A stretch of 64,000 nucleotides of DNA from positions 483,231 to 547,230 of the forward strand of contig JADCRB010000155.1 in NCBI GenBank assembly GCA_021464245.1, written 5' to 3'. Under the pieces are notes generated by a model. It saw only the letters and a list, made by a program, of their open reading frames with translations. It ran no database searches and was not told the DNA's origin. Below are positions 35,389 to 44,973 of the stretch, one piece after another. This stretch comes from Carallia brachiata. Lineage: Eukaryota; Streptophyta; Magnoliopsida; Malpighiales; Rhizophoraceae. A program made the position numbers and the translations under genes. Every line of letters starts with the position of its first letter. Within the stretch, counting starts at the first letter, position 1.

Positions 35389-36650
35389 CTAACAGCTTTG
35401 GCTACTTAGAATCATTGGAGCATTCATCAAATGGATGTGAAGTTAGTTTTTTTTTTTTTTTTTCTGAACGGTCCTCTTAAAGATGAGGTTTTTGTCAAGC
35501 AACCCCCAAGTTTTGTAAAGGAAAGAAGTGAAGAGAAGCTGAAGAAAGCGTTGAATGGCCTGAAACAAGCACCTAGCGCATGTAAAGAGCACATTGATTC
35601 TTTCTTTCATGATGCCAACTTTCAAAAGCATTCATCTAACTATGCCTTATATGTTAAAGTCAAGGGTGATGGTGATATTTTATTGGTGTGTTTATATGTT
35701 GATGACTTGATCCTTACAAGCAACAATCCCAAAATGATTGAAAACTTTATGAAGTCTATGATAAGTAAATTTGAGATGATTGATTTAGGCCTAGGGTCAT
35801 ATTTTTTTGGCATTGAAGTGATTCAAGGAAATGATGAAATCTTTACATGTGAGAAAAGTTATGCTACAAAGCTTCTGAAGAAGTTCTGGATCCATGATTG
35901 CGATCTTGTGAGAACTTTTATTGAGGTTGACACTAAATTATCTAAAGAAAATAATAAAACACTTGTTGATTCTATGTGCTTCAAGTAGATTGGCTGAAAT
36001 TTGAGTACCTAACATGCATGAGTCCTGATATATCTTATGGTGTTGGTTTGATTGGTAAGTTTTTGGAGTATCCTCGTGAATCTCACATTCAACTTACTAA
36101 GAGGATTATGCTCTATATTTAAGGGGGCTGTGATCATGACCTACTTTATTCTTCATCTAAAAATTATGCTCTTGTAGGCTATCTTCATAGTGATTGGAGT
36201 GGAAATGTTGATGATCATAAAAGTACAGTGTTATTTTTTCAACTTTGGAACAATCGCTTGTTCGTGGTCATCGAATAAACAATTTATTGTCGCACTTTTG
36301 ACTTATGAAGCTGAGTACATAGCTGCAGCTTCTAGTGTTTGGCAAGTGGTTTGGTTAAAGAATTTACTAAGTGAGATTCGTATTCCAGTTGAAGGTCTTA
36401 CAGAGATATTTGTTAATAATATTTCTGCGATTAATTTGGACAAGTATCTAGTGACGTATGGAAAAAGCATATTGATATTTGTTTTTATTTCTAAGAGATC
36501 AAGTTGATGAAAGAGAGATTGAATTGACATATTGCAAGTCTGAAGATCAAGTTGATGATATTCTTACGAAGCTGTTGAAGTATGAAGTGTTTGTCAAATT
36601 GAAGCAGACGTTGGGAATTCCAGCATTACCGAATCAAGATTAAAGGGAGA
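35389..36650 (+). pseudogene. 5'-truncated Copia RT-RNase H
   Basis: The frame begins inside RT (IHQMDVKLVF, with a T-run that expands the usual VKSAFLNG into extra Phe codons), then FVKQPPSFV, LNGLKQAPSACK, LLVCLYVDDLILTSNN at about 35680-35730 and DLGLGSYFFGIEV. It breaks at 35988. RNase H continues in other frames to about 36640, with SPDISYGV, SNKQFIVALLTYEAEY near 36270-36318 and the terminal VDDILTKLLKYEV near 36550-36590. gag, protease and integrase are gone. The 185-codon frame at 35431-35988 is the longest surviving Copia frame here. Confidence 0.85.
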
Positions 36651-36651
36651 A

Positions 36652-36859
36652 CGTTAGAATTAATCTAGATTTAGTAGTTAATTATTGTTTGAGTAAAAGT
36701 TAAGTTATTTAATCTGTTTTCAGTAGTTGGGTAGAATTAGGAGTTCGTTGTTTAATAGTATATAAGGATGTGATGTCTAAGTTAGTTGCGTGCTTCTCTT
36801 AAGTATTGTGTGGTGTTTTAAAATTAATAAATTAAAGTTCAGTTAATTAAACTTCAACA
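36652..36859 (+). repeat. LTR of the truncated Copia fragment
   Basis: Follows the polypurine AAAGGGAGAA. It starts CGTTAGAATTAATC (TG mutated to CG) and ends TTCAACA. The same LTR occurs at about 42720-42926 (TGTTGAAGTTAATCC). A primer-site-like TAGTATCAAAAA lies a few bases beyond its end. Confidence 0.7.
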
Positions 36860-36885
36860 CCTTTAGTATCAAAAAGTAAGGAAAA

Positions 36886-37117
36886 TGGTGTTTGGTTACT
36901 TTTTGGATCATCAGTTGTTGCTGGATATTATTTGGACTAAAATACCTCCATATAACCTTTTCTTTATTTATGGCAATAAAATAGTAATATAATATCCAAA
37001 ATAGCCATGTTATTATTTCAACAACAAATAGTAACTATCAATCTAATAAAATACTATAATTTTATTTTAGAAATCAACAATAGCAACAACAATAAACATT
37101 AGGTCAACCAAACATGG
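36886..37117. mobile_element. MITE-like small TIR element
   Basis: About 232 bases whose ends are imperfect inverted repeats: TGTTTGGTTACTTTTTGGAT with GTTGTTGCTG on the left against TGTTTGGTTGACC with GTTGTTGCT from the right end on the other strand. It is AT-rich and non-coding inside. No target duplication was identified. The ends suggest hAT-type, not proven. Confidence 0.5.
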
Positions 37118-38746
37118 CATATATCTATATTGTAAGTATATAAAACTGAAATAGAGATAAAATATCTGTTTTTCTCCCTCTGTCACATGGTAACTACTCA
37201 TAAATTTGTAAATTAAAAATATTAAAATATCTTATAATTATCAAAATTTTATTACAATTGGTACACAATTAAGATTCTATAAATCAATTAATATAAATTT
37301 AATTGTAATTAAATAAGTATCCTATTTTTCTTAGAAAAGAAACAAACTACGCTAAAATTTCCTCAAAAAAGAAGAAAACAAAAAAAATAACTACTCCCTA
37401 TTCTTTCTTTTTTTCTTAAAGAAATTGTTTCATTTCCTTAAAAAAAGTGACAAAATTCTTAAAAAATGACACTCAAAACTAAAATGTCTTTTTGTTTTTT
37501 TTTCTTTTAATAAAATAAAGTAAAAAAATTGTCAAAAAAAATAATAAATTTACACATCATGCGGGTCTATTACTAGTATAAGCATACGAAATCAAAATTG
37601 AGAGAAAATTTTAGGTATTCTTTCTCTACCATGCGACAACTTTTCATATATTCGCAAACTCAAAATATTAAAATATCTTATAATTTTCAAAATTTCATTA
37701 ATAATTAGGGGATGATAAGGATTCCATAAATCAATTAATGTAAATTTAATTGTAATTAAATAAAGATTCTATTGATTTATCCATAAAATACAAAATTTAT
37801 TGGGGGCAAAGTATAAATTTTGGGAGGTGGGCAATGGTGTAAATTTAAACATCATTATACCAAAATTTCATTTTCCAGTAGGGGCAATTACCTGACACTT
37901 GTGAATGTGGCTCCGCCGTTTAGACTACATGTAACATTATGTAACTCTCCCAAAACATGGACTACAAACTCGGTATGTTTTGTTAGAGGATATGTTTTAC
38001 TTTGCCGGATTGGTTCAAATTAATAAGAAACAAATTTATTGTCACGTATTCATTATTTCTATGATACATAAAAGGACCTATTTATTTGGCAAAAAAAAAA
38101 AAAAAAAAGCCTACACATTTAATTTATTTATTAAGTAAAGATGTTGACGACAACTTTGATGCAATACATAACAAGATAATGTCTAGAAATCAAGCTGTTA
38201 AGCTGTTTGTTTGTCGGTTGACTTCCAAGTGGTCCTAAGCAAAATGGCCTTAGCATTTCAACTACGCCAATCACCCACACGTTCCTTTAACGCAACTTTT
38301 TCCACGCGGAGATTTGGGTCCTCTAATCGACATTTTGTTTGCCTTTAGCCCCTCCTGACGGCGACCATAATTCACTTCATCAGCTATCATGTAACATGCA
38401 CAGTATTAGAACAAAATCTCACTGAACAGGCGCGCGCGCACACCTATTTGAATACAAGCTGAGATGAAAAATTTCAGGTTCAAAGTCTCAAGAGTCCCCT
38501 TAAATGGATGCAGGAAAAACCAAACGCAGGAAAAATTTATAGTAATTAATTGATTGTTTTATATAATTAGACAATTAATATTTATAAAATATATATATAA
38601 AAAATTATGTTCATTATTATTATAAATATTAATCATCTGATTATACAAAACAATCAATCAATTTTTATACGTATGTCTGTATAAATTTTTTCCTATCAAG
38701 AAAAAGAAGTGAGAGAGAAAGAACTGCTTATGGTCGAAAAGCTCAC
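37118..38746. other. Intergenic region with a diverged direct repeat
   Basis: Mostly AT-rich and non-coding. A ~150-base unit occurs at about 37180-37325 and again at 37620-37768 in the same orientation (shared AAATATTAAAATATCTTATAATT and AATCAATTAAT.TAAATTTAATTG). A short GC-richer patch lies at 38270-38450. Confidence 0.55.
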
Positions 38747-38873
38747 CTGTTGGTGCAGTTGCCCTTCGAGTAACCATTGGAGGGGGTTCTTTGGCGAAAA
38801 GAACGGGCGACGTGAAACAAAGAATCAAAAGAAAGGGAATTATGCAAATAAGCAAAGAGACCTTGGGGTTCAT
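38747..38873 (-). CDS. Possible first exon of a small secreted peptide gene
   Basis: On the minus strand an ATG at 38873 opens 42 codons that start MNPKVSLLICIIPFLLILCF, a convincing signal peptide or single membrane segment, followed by a short basic, Pro-rich stretch (KEPPPMVTRRATAPT). It then runs into AACAG|GTGAGC, a good splice donor at 38746. Upstream on the same strand are a TTATAAAG box near 39140 and a leader-like region. I could not find a convincing second exon downstream (38280-38500 was examined), so the product is unknown. It may be a decayed gene or a chance frame. An extended reading 38900-38658 would ignore the donor. Confidence 0.3.
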
Positions 38874-41221
38874 TTTCAGTTTTACCACAAACAAGAACAA
38901 ACCTTGACATTTGTATTGGTTCCCTACTTTGGGATGCTTACATATAGGTATTACGATCGTGGCAAAAATGCAACGGTTTTCTAAGGAAGCCGTGGAAATG
39001 GGAAAAGAATATTTAAAAGTCTTGTGATGGGACTTGTGTGACCGAAGACAGAAGAAAAGGACTTTTCAAACATGAGGGGCTGTTGAGGAAGTTGCGGAGA
39101 AGATTCCAGAAAAAACAAAAAGCTCAGAAGCTTTATAAAACTTTTTAGAAAAGAGCTCCTTTACATCATCAGCTTAAAAAGATGTTTAGAAAATATTCAA
39201 ATTATATTAATTAGAATATTTTATATAATATTTAAATATATTTTTATAATAATTATATAAAATACATTGATTGTTATAGTTTAATTCTTTGTTTGGATTA
39301 TTAGAAAATTATGAGAAAAATAATTGTAAGAAAATAAAATTATTTAAATTAATAAAAAAATTATGAAAAAATAATTAAAAAATGAATAGTAATTTGTAAG
39401 AGAAAAAGTTTTATGAAAAAAAGGTTGTTTGGATTGATGAAAATGTTTTGAGAAAGAAAATAATTAAAAAAAAATAAATAGTAATTTATGAGATAAAAAA
39501 TAGTGAAAAAATAGTATTATTTGTTTTAATTAGAAAGTTATAAGAAAAAAATTATGAAAAAATGATGAAGTAATAATAATGTTTTTTTGTCAAAATTTTC
39601 TAATCTTTTTCTTTTTCAATCATTTTCTCACAAACCAAACATGCCTAAATACCGGTTAGATAATTTTTTATTTAGTCATCAACGTTTACTTTTTGGGATA
39701 GAAAAATACAAAATATTAAATGTTTATGTATTTTTGGTATGAGAGTAACGCAAATTCTCAAGAGAGCGATAATGATTTTTGAGTTACATATTTGTGTAAT
39801 TAATATGAAAAAAGTAATATAGACATGTAATAATAAGTATAAAGTTAATACGTGAAAATTTACATTGTTAAATTATTAAAAAAATATTAAATTTAAAAAA
39901 ATTAATAAATTGTTGCGTGTTTTTTACGTATTACAAATTACGTGTCTGTGTAATGGTGTCTTAATGATATGTAGATCCTACTGAGGTACTGCATCGAGAA
40001 TTGATATCCGGTGACGTGGTTCTCATATTTTATTATTTTATTATTTTATTATTTTTTGTAAAGTTGAAATAAAAAAAACTAATAAATGCTAAAATGGATT
40101 ATTCTTATTTTTCATTAATTTTTTTTTCTAAATGGATATAATTTTATAACTTAAATTGTAGCATCAGAGCATTAAAAAAATGTTCTGTAGGAAAAAAATA
40201 ATTTTTTAAGAGAAGAAACCAAAACAATAATATTTTATTTCTTTCCGTGCATCACTTTCGGTGCAAAGTATAAAAAAGTTTCAACGTGATGGACAAAATG
40301 ATGCTTATTGCCCGTATGTATTTAATTGTTCAATTATTTCGCTTCTTACGGGTCAATGACAGTATGTGCTGTCGGTAACTGTGTTTTCGGCGTCAAGCCG
40401 TCATATTTGGATATTCTTTTGGTGTCGGTAAGGGGGATCAGTTAAAACTTCGTCTTTGACACGATGCGATCCTTCGCCAGAAAGTGGAAAGAAGAGATGA
40501 AAAATATACAGTCCTGTTTATTTTGCACTGTTTTGTATTAATTTCTGTTCGGATTCCGTAGGTTGCGAAAATGCCATCTAATAACAACACGAACATACAT
40601 GAATTAATGAAAATAAAAATAAATATGCGTATATAGAAATGTACGTGATTTGACAGTTTATTTACGTTAACGAATAGAGTACTACTATTATCATATTATT
40701 ATATGAAGAATATACTGTACATTTTTCGAGAACACTATGGTTGATACCTAAATTTAAATCTCATAATATTCATCTCACACCTAATAGAATACTCAAAAAC
40801 TATATTAAAAGATACTAAAGATATTACTAGAGACTATATCCAGACCATGACACTAGCTTGTAACCTGACTTTATCCACTTTCCTCTTCATTGTCAGATTC
40901 TCTCACCTTCTCTCGGTATGACACATTCATCAATTGATCATTTTTATAAAAAATATCGAAGAGATTAATTTGGTCACTACGAAAAAAATATTCTCTTTTA
41001 ACATGACTTGACTACCGAAGAAACAAAATTTTCTTTTATATTCTGACTTGGCTATTATTTGGATAATCTTCCCTTTTAATCTTTCCTCTCCACTGTATGG
41101 GATGGACTCCAATAATTTCTTCAACTACTATTGAAAAAAAAAATTAGAAATTTTCTTTAAATTTTAGATTCTTTTACCATTACGTCCTAAAATTTTTTAT
41201 TTCTTTAGTTTTAACCTTTTG
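38874..41221. other. Intergenic AT-rich region
   Basis: No gene recognised. It is strongly AT-rich at 39190-40260 with A-rich tracts. A ~85-base segment at about 41140-41225 (AATTTTAGATTCTTTTACCAT...) resembles 26085-26190 in the same orientation, a dispersed repeat of unknown kind. Confidence 0.5.
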
Positions 41222-41241
41222 TTTTTGTTTTTTTTTTTTTG
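41222..41241 (-). other. Poly(A) tail of the LINE
   Basis: A T-rich run on the plus strand, that is poly(A) on the minus strand, about 25 bases beyond the RNase H stop codon. It is the expected 3' end of an L1-type element. Confidence 0.7.
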
Positions 41242-41266
41242 AGAAAAATGCCTCAGCTTTGATTCA

Positions 41267-41752
41267 TCATGAATTTGAACCAGTAAATGTATCTTTTTGG
41301 AGAATATCATAAAAAAAATTCAAACAAAACTCAGAAAATAAAACAACAGATTTTCGATCCACAGCAACTTGTGCTAAAGCATGCGCTACCCCATTCGACT
41401 CTCTGCAAACGTAGCTAAACGTTATGTTTTGAAATTCAGCATCAAGAGACTTGATGTCATCAACGATGATGCTCTCTGGGTTACGTGCAGCTCCCATATT
41501 CCTCGGCGCATTTAGTGTAGCTCGGCAATTAGTGTCTACACATACGCAGGGTATTGACATACCAGTTGCAACTTGAACAGCCTCCCTTATAGGCCACAAT
41601 TCAGCAACAACTACCAAGCAAGCTCCAACAAGAGACTTAGCAAAGATGAATATCAGCTTTCCTTCCACATCTCGGCATACAGCTCTAATACCAACCCCCT
41701 TCCCAGACCCGGAGGCATCTGTGTTAATCTTCATCTCTCTTACAGGTGGAGG
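41267..41752 (-). pseudogene. LINE RNase H domain
   Basis: A continuous frame of about 160 codons with the plant LINE RNase H (RVT_3) layout: KINTDASGSGKGVG with the first catalytic Asp, the ELWPIREAV segment with the catalytic Glu, VDTNCRA with the next Asp, and SNGVAHALAQVA near the C-terminus. The domain is intact but its upstream part lies beyond the insertion at 41753. The apparent ATG at 41788 is in the inserted DNA. Confidence 0.85.
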
Positions 41753-42560
41753 TGATGCGAACCCCGCGGATAGCATCGGAAGACCCAACGCCTATAGGGA
41801 GACGCGAACCCCACGGATACACCGAAAGACCCACGAACGAGAATGAAATCACAACCCAAGGAAAGCCAAGTCAGGTTTGAAGGAACCTTGACCCAACGTC
41901 TATAAAGAGACGCGAACCAAAGGTATAAAAGAAGGATATAGTCGCCACACCCTAGAAAAGAAAGAAGGAGGGTGATAAGACTTGGGTTGAACGCCACAAG
42001 GAGGTGTCCTTGATAAGTTCGGTAAAAGAGTTCTGAAACTCCAAAGAACTATTGTTCTCAAATCATAATTCATCAAAATTATTCAATTCTAAAATAAAAG
42101 TCTTACAAGCCTTTTATAGGCAAACCCAAATAGTTAGGGTTTTAAACCTACTAAGACTAGAAAACCTATTAAGACTAAAAAACTAAGTTCCTACACGAAT
42201 AAGGAAAACCTAATTCAACTAGAAACTTAAAAATTAAATTTAATTCCTACTTGCAAACGGATTGGGCTTAAATAAAACATTGTTTGGCCCAAAACAACAA
42301 TTAAAACTATAAGCTAAACAATCCAAAGCAGTCCACACATAGTCTTGCATTAGGCCCAAATAATTATTGTTGGCCCAATCTTCCTCAATTTGGTTAACAC
42401 TCCTCTTCTTGCACTTGGATCACATTGATGTAGACTTGTAGGACCTCCAATCTTCATTGCTTGCTCCACAAGTCAAGCACGTTTCTTGCTCTCCAAGGAA
42501 AGTCCACCGAGTCATAAAATCACACCAAATCATGTAGTGAGGGTGCTAGCCAGACTCACA
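41753..42560 (-). repeat. Solo-LTR-like segment inserted in the LINE
   Basis: 808 bases with TG...CA ends (TGATGCGAACC ... CAGACTCACA). LTR-like content includes a degenerate repeated GACGCGAACC/GTTCGCGTCTC motif (about 41756, 41800, 41911) and a TTTTATAGGC segment. Orientation is probably minus. There is no coding sequence. The left edge touches the 9-bp duplication; the right edge touches Copia sequence, not a target duplication. Confidence 0.6.
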
Positions 42561-42934
42561 TCATTGATCAAGTTGATAAAAGAGAGATTGAATTGGCTTA
42601 TTGTAAGTCTGAAGATCAAGTTGCAGATATTCTTACGAAACCGTTGAAGTATGATGCGTTTGTCAAGCTGAAGCAGATGTTGGGAATGCGAGCATCACCA
42701 AATCAGGATTAAGTGGGGATGTTGAAGTTAATCCAGATTTAATTCTTAATTATTGTTTAAGTAGAACTTGGTTGTTAGTTTGTTTCCATATTCGGGTAGA
42801 ATTAGGATTTTGTTTTACTAGTATATAAGGACGTATGATTTATGTTTTATGTGTGTGCTTCTCATTATTGTTGTGTGACATTATTCAGCTAATAAAGTCG
42901 TAGTGTTAAGTTAATTAAAGCTAAAAGTGGTATT
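42561..42934 (+). mobile_element. Copia RNase H tail, LTR and primer-site fragment
   Basis: Begins in the RNase H C-terminus (VDKREIELAYCKSEDQVADI, then LTKPLKYDAFVKL, stop near 42712), then a polypurine AAGTGGGGA and an LTR from 42720 (TGTTGAAGTTAATCC). The LTR is followed by TGGTATTAG, resembling the TGGTATCAG primer site. It belongs to the same family as 35389-36859. It ends where the 9-bp duplication AGGTGGAGG begins. Confidence 0.75.
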
Positions 42935-42943
42935 AGGTGGAGG

Positions 42944-43660
42944 TCTCCACTTCAGCGTTCTAACAGAGGAATTGGTCAAAGAGGGCCCACCTGATAGGTT
43001 CTTAAATTCAGCAAGGAGTGAAAGAGCAGAGTGTACCACTTGCTTCTCGTATGTGTTCCTCATATTCCATATTTCCCATGCTATCATGCACACCATGTCT
43101 ACTGCCTTTTTTTCCCAGGAAATCAAACCATTGCCCAACCAATCACTACACTGCACACAATCAACCTTTTTAGTGTGGATTCCAAGCAGACTCATGAAAC
43201 ACACCACCGATGTTACGTTGTAGTGCAGCAATGCGTGGCTAATTGTTTCTTTTTCCGAGCCACATAGCAAAAAGTGTGGATCCATGTCGATTCCCCTCTT
43301 TATCAGTGCCACATGCACTGGAAGAATTCCCTTTAGAGCTCGCAACACAAAATGTTTCACTTTCGGTGGCACTTGCAATGACCAAAGCCTTTTCCAACTT
43401 CCCTCTAGAATATTTGACATTGAGGTACTCAGCTGGTTTGAGGCAGCACTTGCTCAAACAATCACATGCACACTTTTGATCGTGTAATCACCCGATTTGG
43501 TATAATGCCAAATCAACCTATCGGGTGGTCCTTGATGACTAATTGGCATATCAAGGATCAGTTCCAGCTCAGCAGGCATAAATATTGGTTGAATCTCTTG
43601 TACCTTCCACTGCTTAGTGTCCATGTCAATTAAAGAGGCCACACATTGTGAGTGATCATT
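42944..43660 (-). pseudogene. LINE zf-RVT region
   Basis: Minus-strand frames that read as the zinc-binding region downstream of plant LINE RT: LILDMPISHQGPPDRLIWHYTKSGDYTIKS (43580-43470), then LWSLQVPPKVKHFVLRALKG near 43380, CGSEKETISHALLHY near 43265, and WEIWNMRN near 43065. A frame change separates 43454 from 43420. Downstream it reads RTLKWRPPP, which resumes as PPPVREMK after the insertion. Confidence 0.8.
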
Positions 43661-44706
43661 ATGTCTTGGTTAGAGGACACGAAAGCCATTTTGAGCTAGA
43701 AGCCACGAGTCATCCCAAATCCTTATAGATTCACCATTGCCCACTTGCCACCTGATACCTTTCTTCAATAAGGACCATGCTAGCAACATACCTTGCCATA
43801 TGTACTTAGGGTTCGCCCCCAGCTCAGCCTCTAGGAAACTTTTCCCATGGAAATACCGAGCTTGAAGGAGCTTTGCCAACAATGAACCATTATGTGCTAC
43901 CAATCTTCAGGCATGCTTCCCAATCATGGCTAAGTTAAAGTCTTTAAAATCTCCAAACCCCAAGCCACCCGCATGTTTGGAGCTTGTCATCTTTTCCCAT
44001 GAGATCTAGTGGACTTTCGAGATGTCTCCAAGCTATCTCACCAATATCTATTGACTATTGAAGCCCGCTCACTACATACATTTTTTGGGAGTAGAAAACA
44101 ACTCATTAAATAGGAAGGGATGGCCTGCAAAACAATTTTTATTAGCACTTCTTTACCTCCTTTAGAAAGCTTCTTCTCCTCCCACCCCAAAATCTTCTTT
44201 TTGACCTTGTCAATAATATAGTTGAAGGTTTGCTTTTTAGAAAAACTAATGCTCATAGGGAGCCCTAGGTATTTCTGCTGAGACAGAATTGCTGTGACAC
44301 TCAAACTTATCTAAATGACAATTTTCAGATCCTTCGGCAAATTACGGCTAAAAGAGAGCTCTATTTTTGCAAAATTAATCTTCTGACCAGATGCCTGCTC
44401 ATACTGGACTAAAATCTTCATTAATCTATTGGCCTCGCCCACTGAAGCTACATCAAATAACAAATTGTCATTAGGAAAAAAGAGGTGGGAAATTTCTAGG
44501 CCCCCCCTATAGATTTTGATTCCATGTATATTCTCCCATCTGGTCGCATCATCCATCAAAGCAGACAAAGCCTCTGCACAAAGTAGAAAAAGATATGGTG
44601 ATATAGGATCCCCCTGTCTTAGCCCTTGTGATGGGTGGAAGACTTTCTGGGGCTTGGAATTCACCACTAAAGAGTAAGACATGGAAGAAACACATTGCAA
44701 AACAAT
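43661..44706 (-). pseudogene. LINE reverse transcriptase remnant
   Basis: Minus-strand RT with GLRQGDPISPYLFLLCAEALS near 44640-44580 and ISHLFFPNDNLLF near 44495-44460, where the catalytic F/YADD has become PNDN. SQQKYLGLPMSISFSKK and KGGKEVLIKIVLQAIPSYLM follow near 44285-44100, then WQVGNGESIRIWDDSWL near 43760-43710. Frames break near 44310, 44040, 43905 and 43670. A mutated catalytic motif plus the breaks make it inactive. Confidence 0.85.
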
Positions 44707-44973
44707 TGTACCCACTATTCTACAAATCTCAATCTCAGCATAGTGTTACTGACTCTCTCCCTTTCATAGTCTGTGTGTCAGTTTGGTTCTGTACGTTAGT
44801 TTTTTTTTAAATTGAGGGGAGAGTCCTTTATATAGGAGTGGTTTTTGGTCCTTCAACTTTCTTTTTATATATAACTAATGCCCAATAATTAATCCACTTA
44901 TTTATGCTATTTATCGGGTCGGGTCTAGATAATTAATCCATCGTGGGCGGATACCCAGACCCATAAACTAACA
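44707..44973 (-). repeat. 3' LTR of a minus-strand LTR element
   Basis: 267 bases; on the minus strand it starts TGTTAGTTTATGGG, directly after a GAGTGGGAGA polypurine tract, contains CTATATAAAGGACTC as a likely TATA region, and ends GGGTACA at the LINE junction. TG...CA ends and the tract support the call. The 5' LTR was not found in the window. Confidence 0.6.

Larger units (their letters stand above)
41222..44706 (-). mobile_element. L1-type LINE, 5'-truncated and interrupted
   Basis: A minus-strand non-LTR retrotransposon with, in order, reverse transcriptase (44706-43661), zinc-finger zf-RVT region (about 43660-42944) and RNase H (41752-41267), then a poly(A) tail. It is split at 41753-42934 by a chimeric insertion and is cut at its 5' side by a minus-strand LTR (44707-44973), so endonuclease and early RT are missing. 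Stops and frameshifts separate the RT pieces. Confidence 0.88.

Noticed and set aside
41573..41846. Plus-strand frames of 60-66 codons opposite the LINE RNase H
   Set aside because: Antisense shadows of the LINE coding strand, running on into the inserted LTR.
43031..43487. Several plus-strand frames of 60-100 codons
   Set aside because: They lie opposite the LINE zf-RVT coding region and have no independent support.
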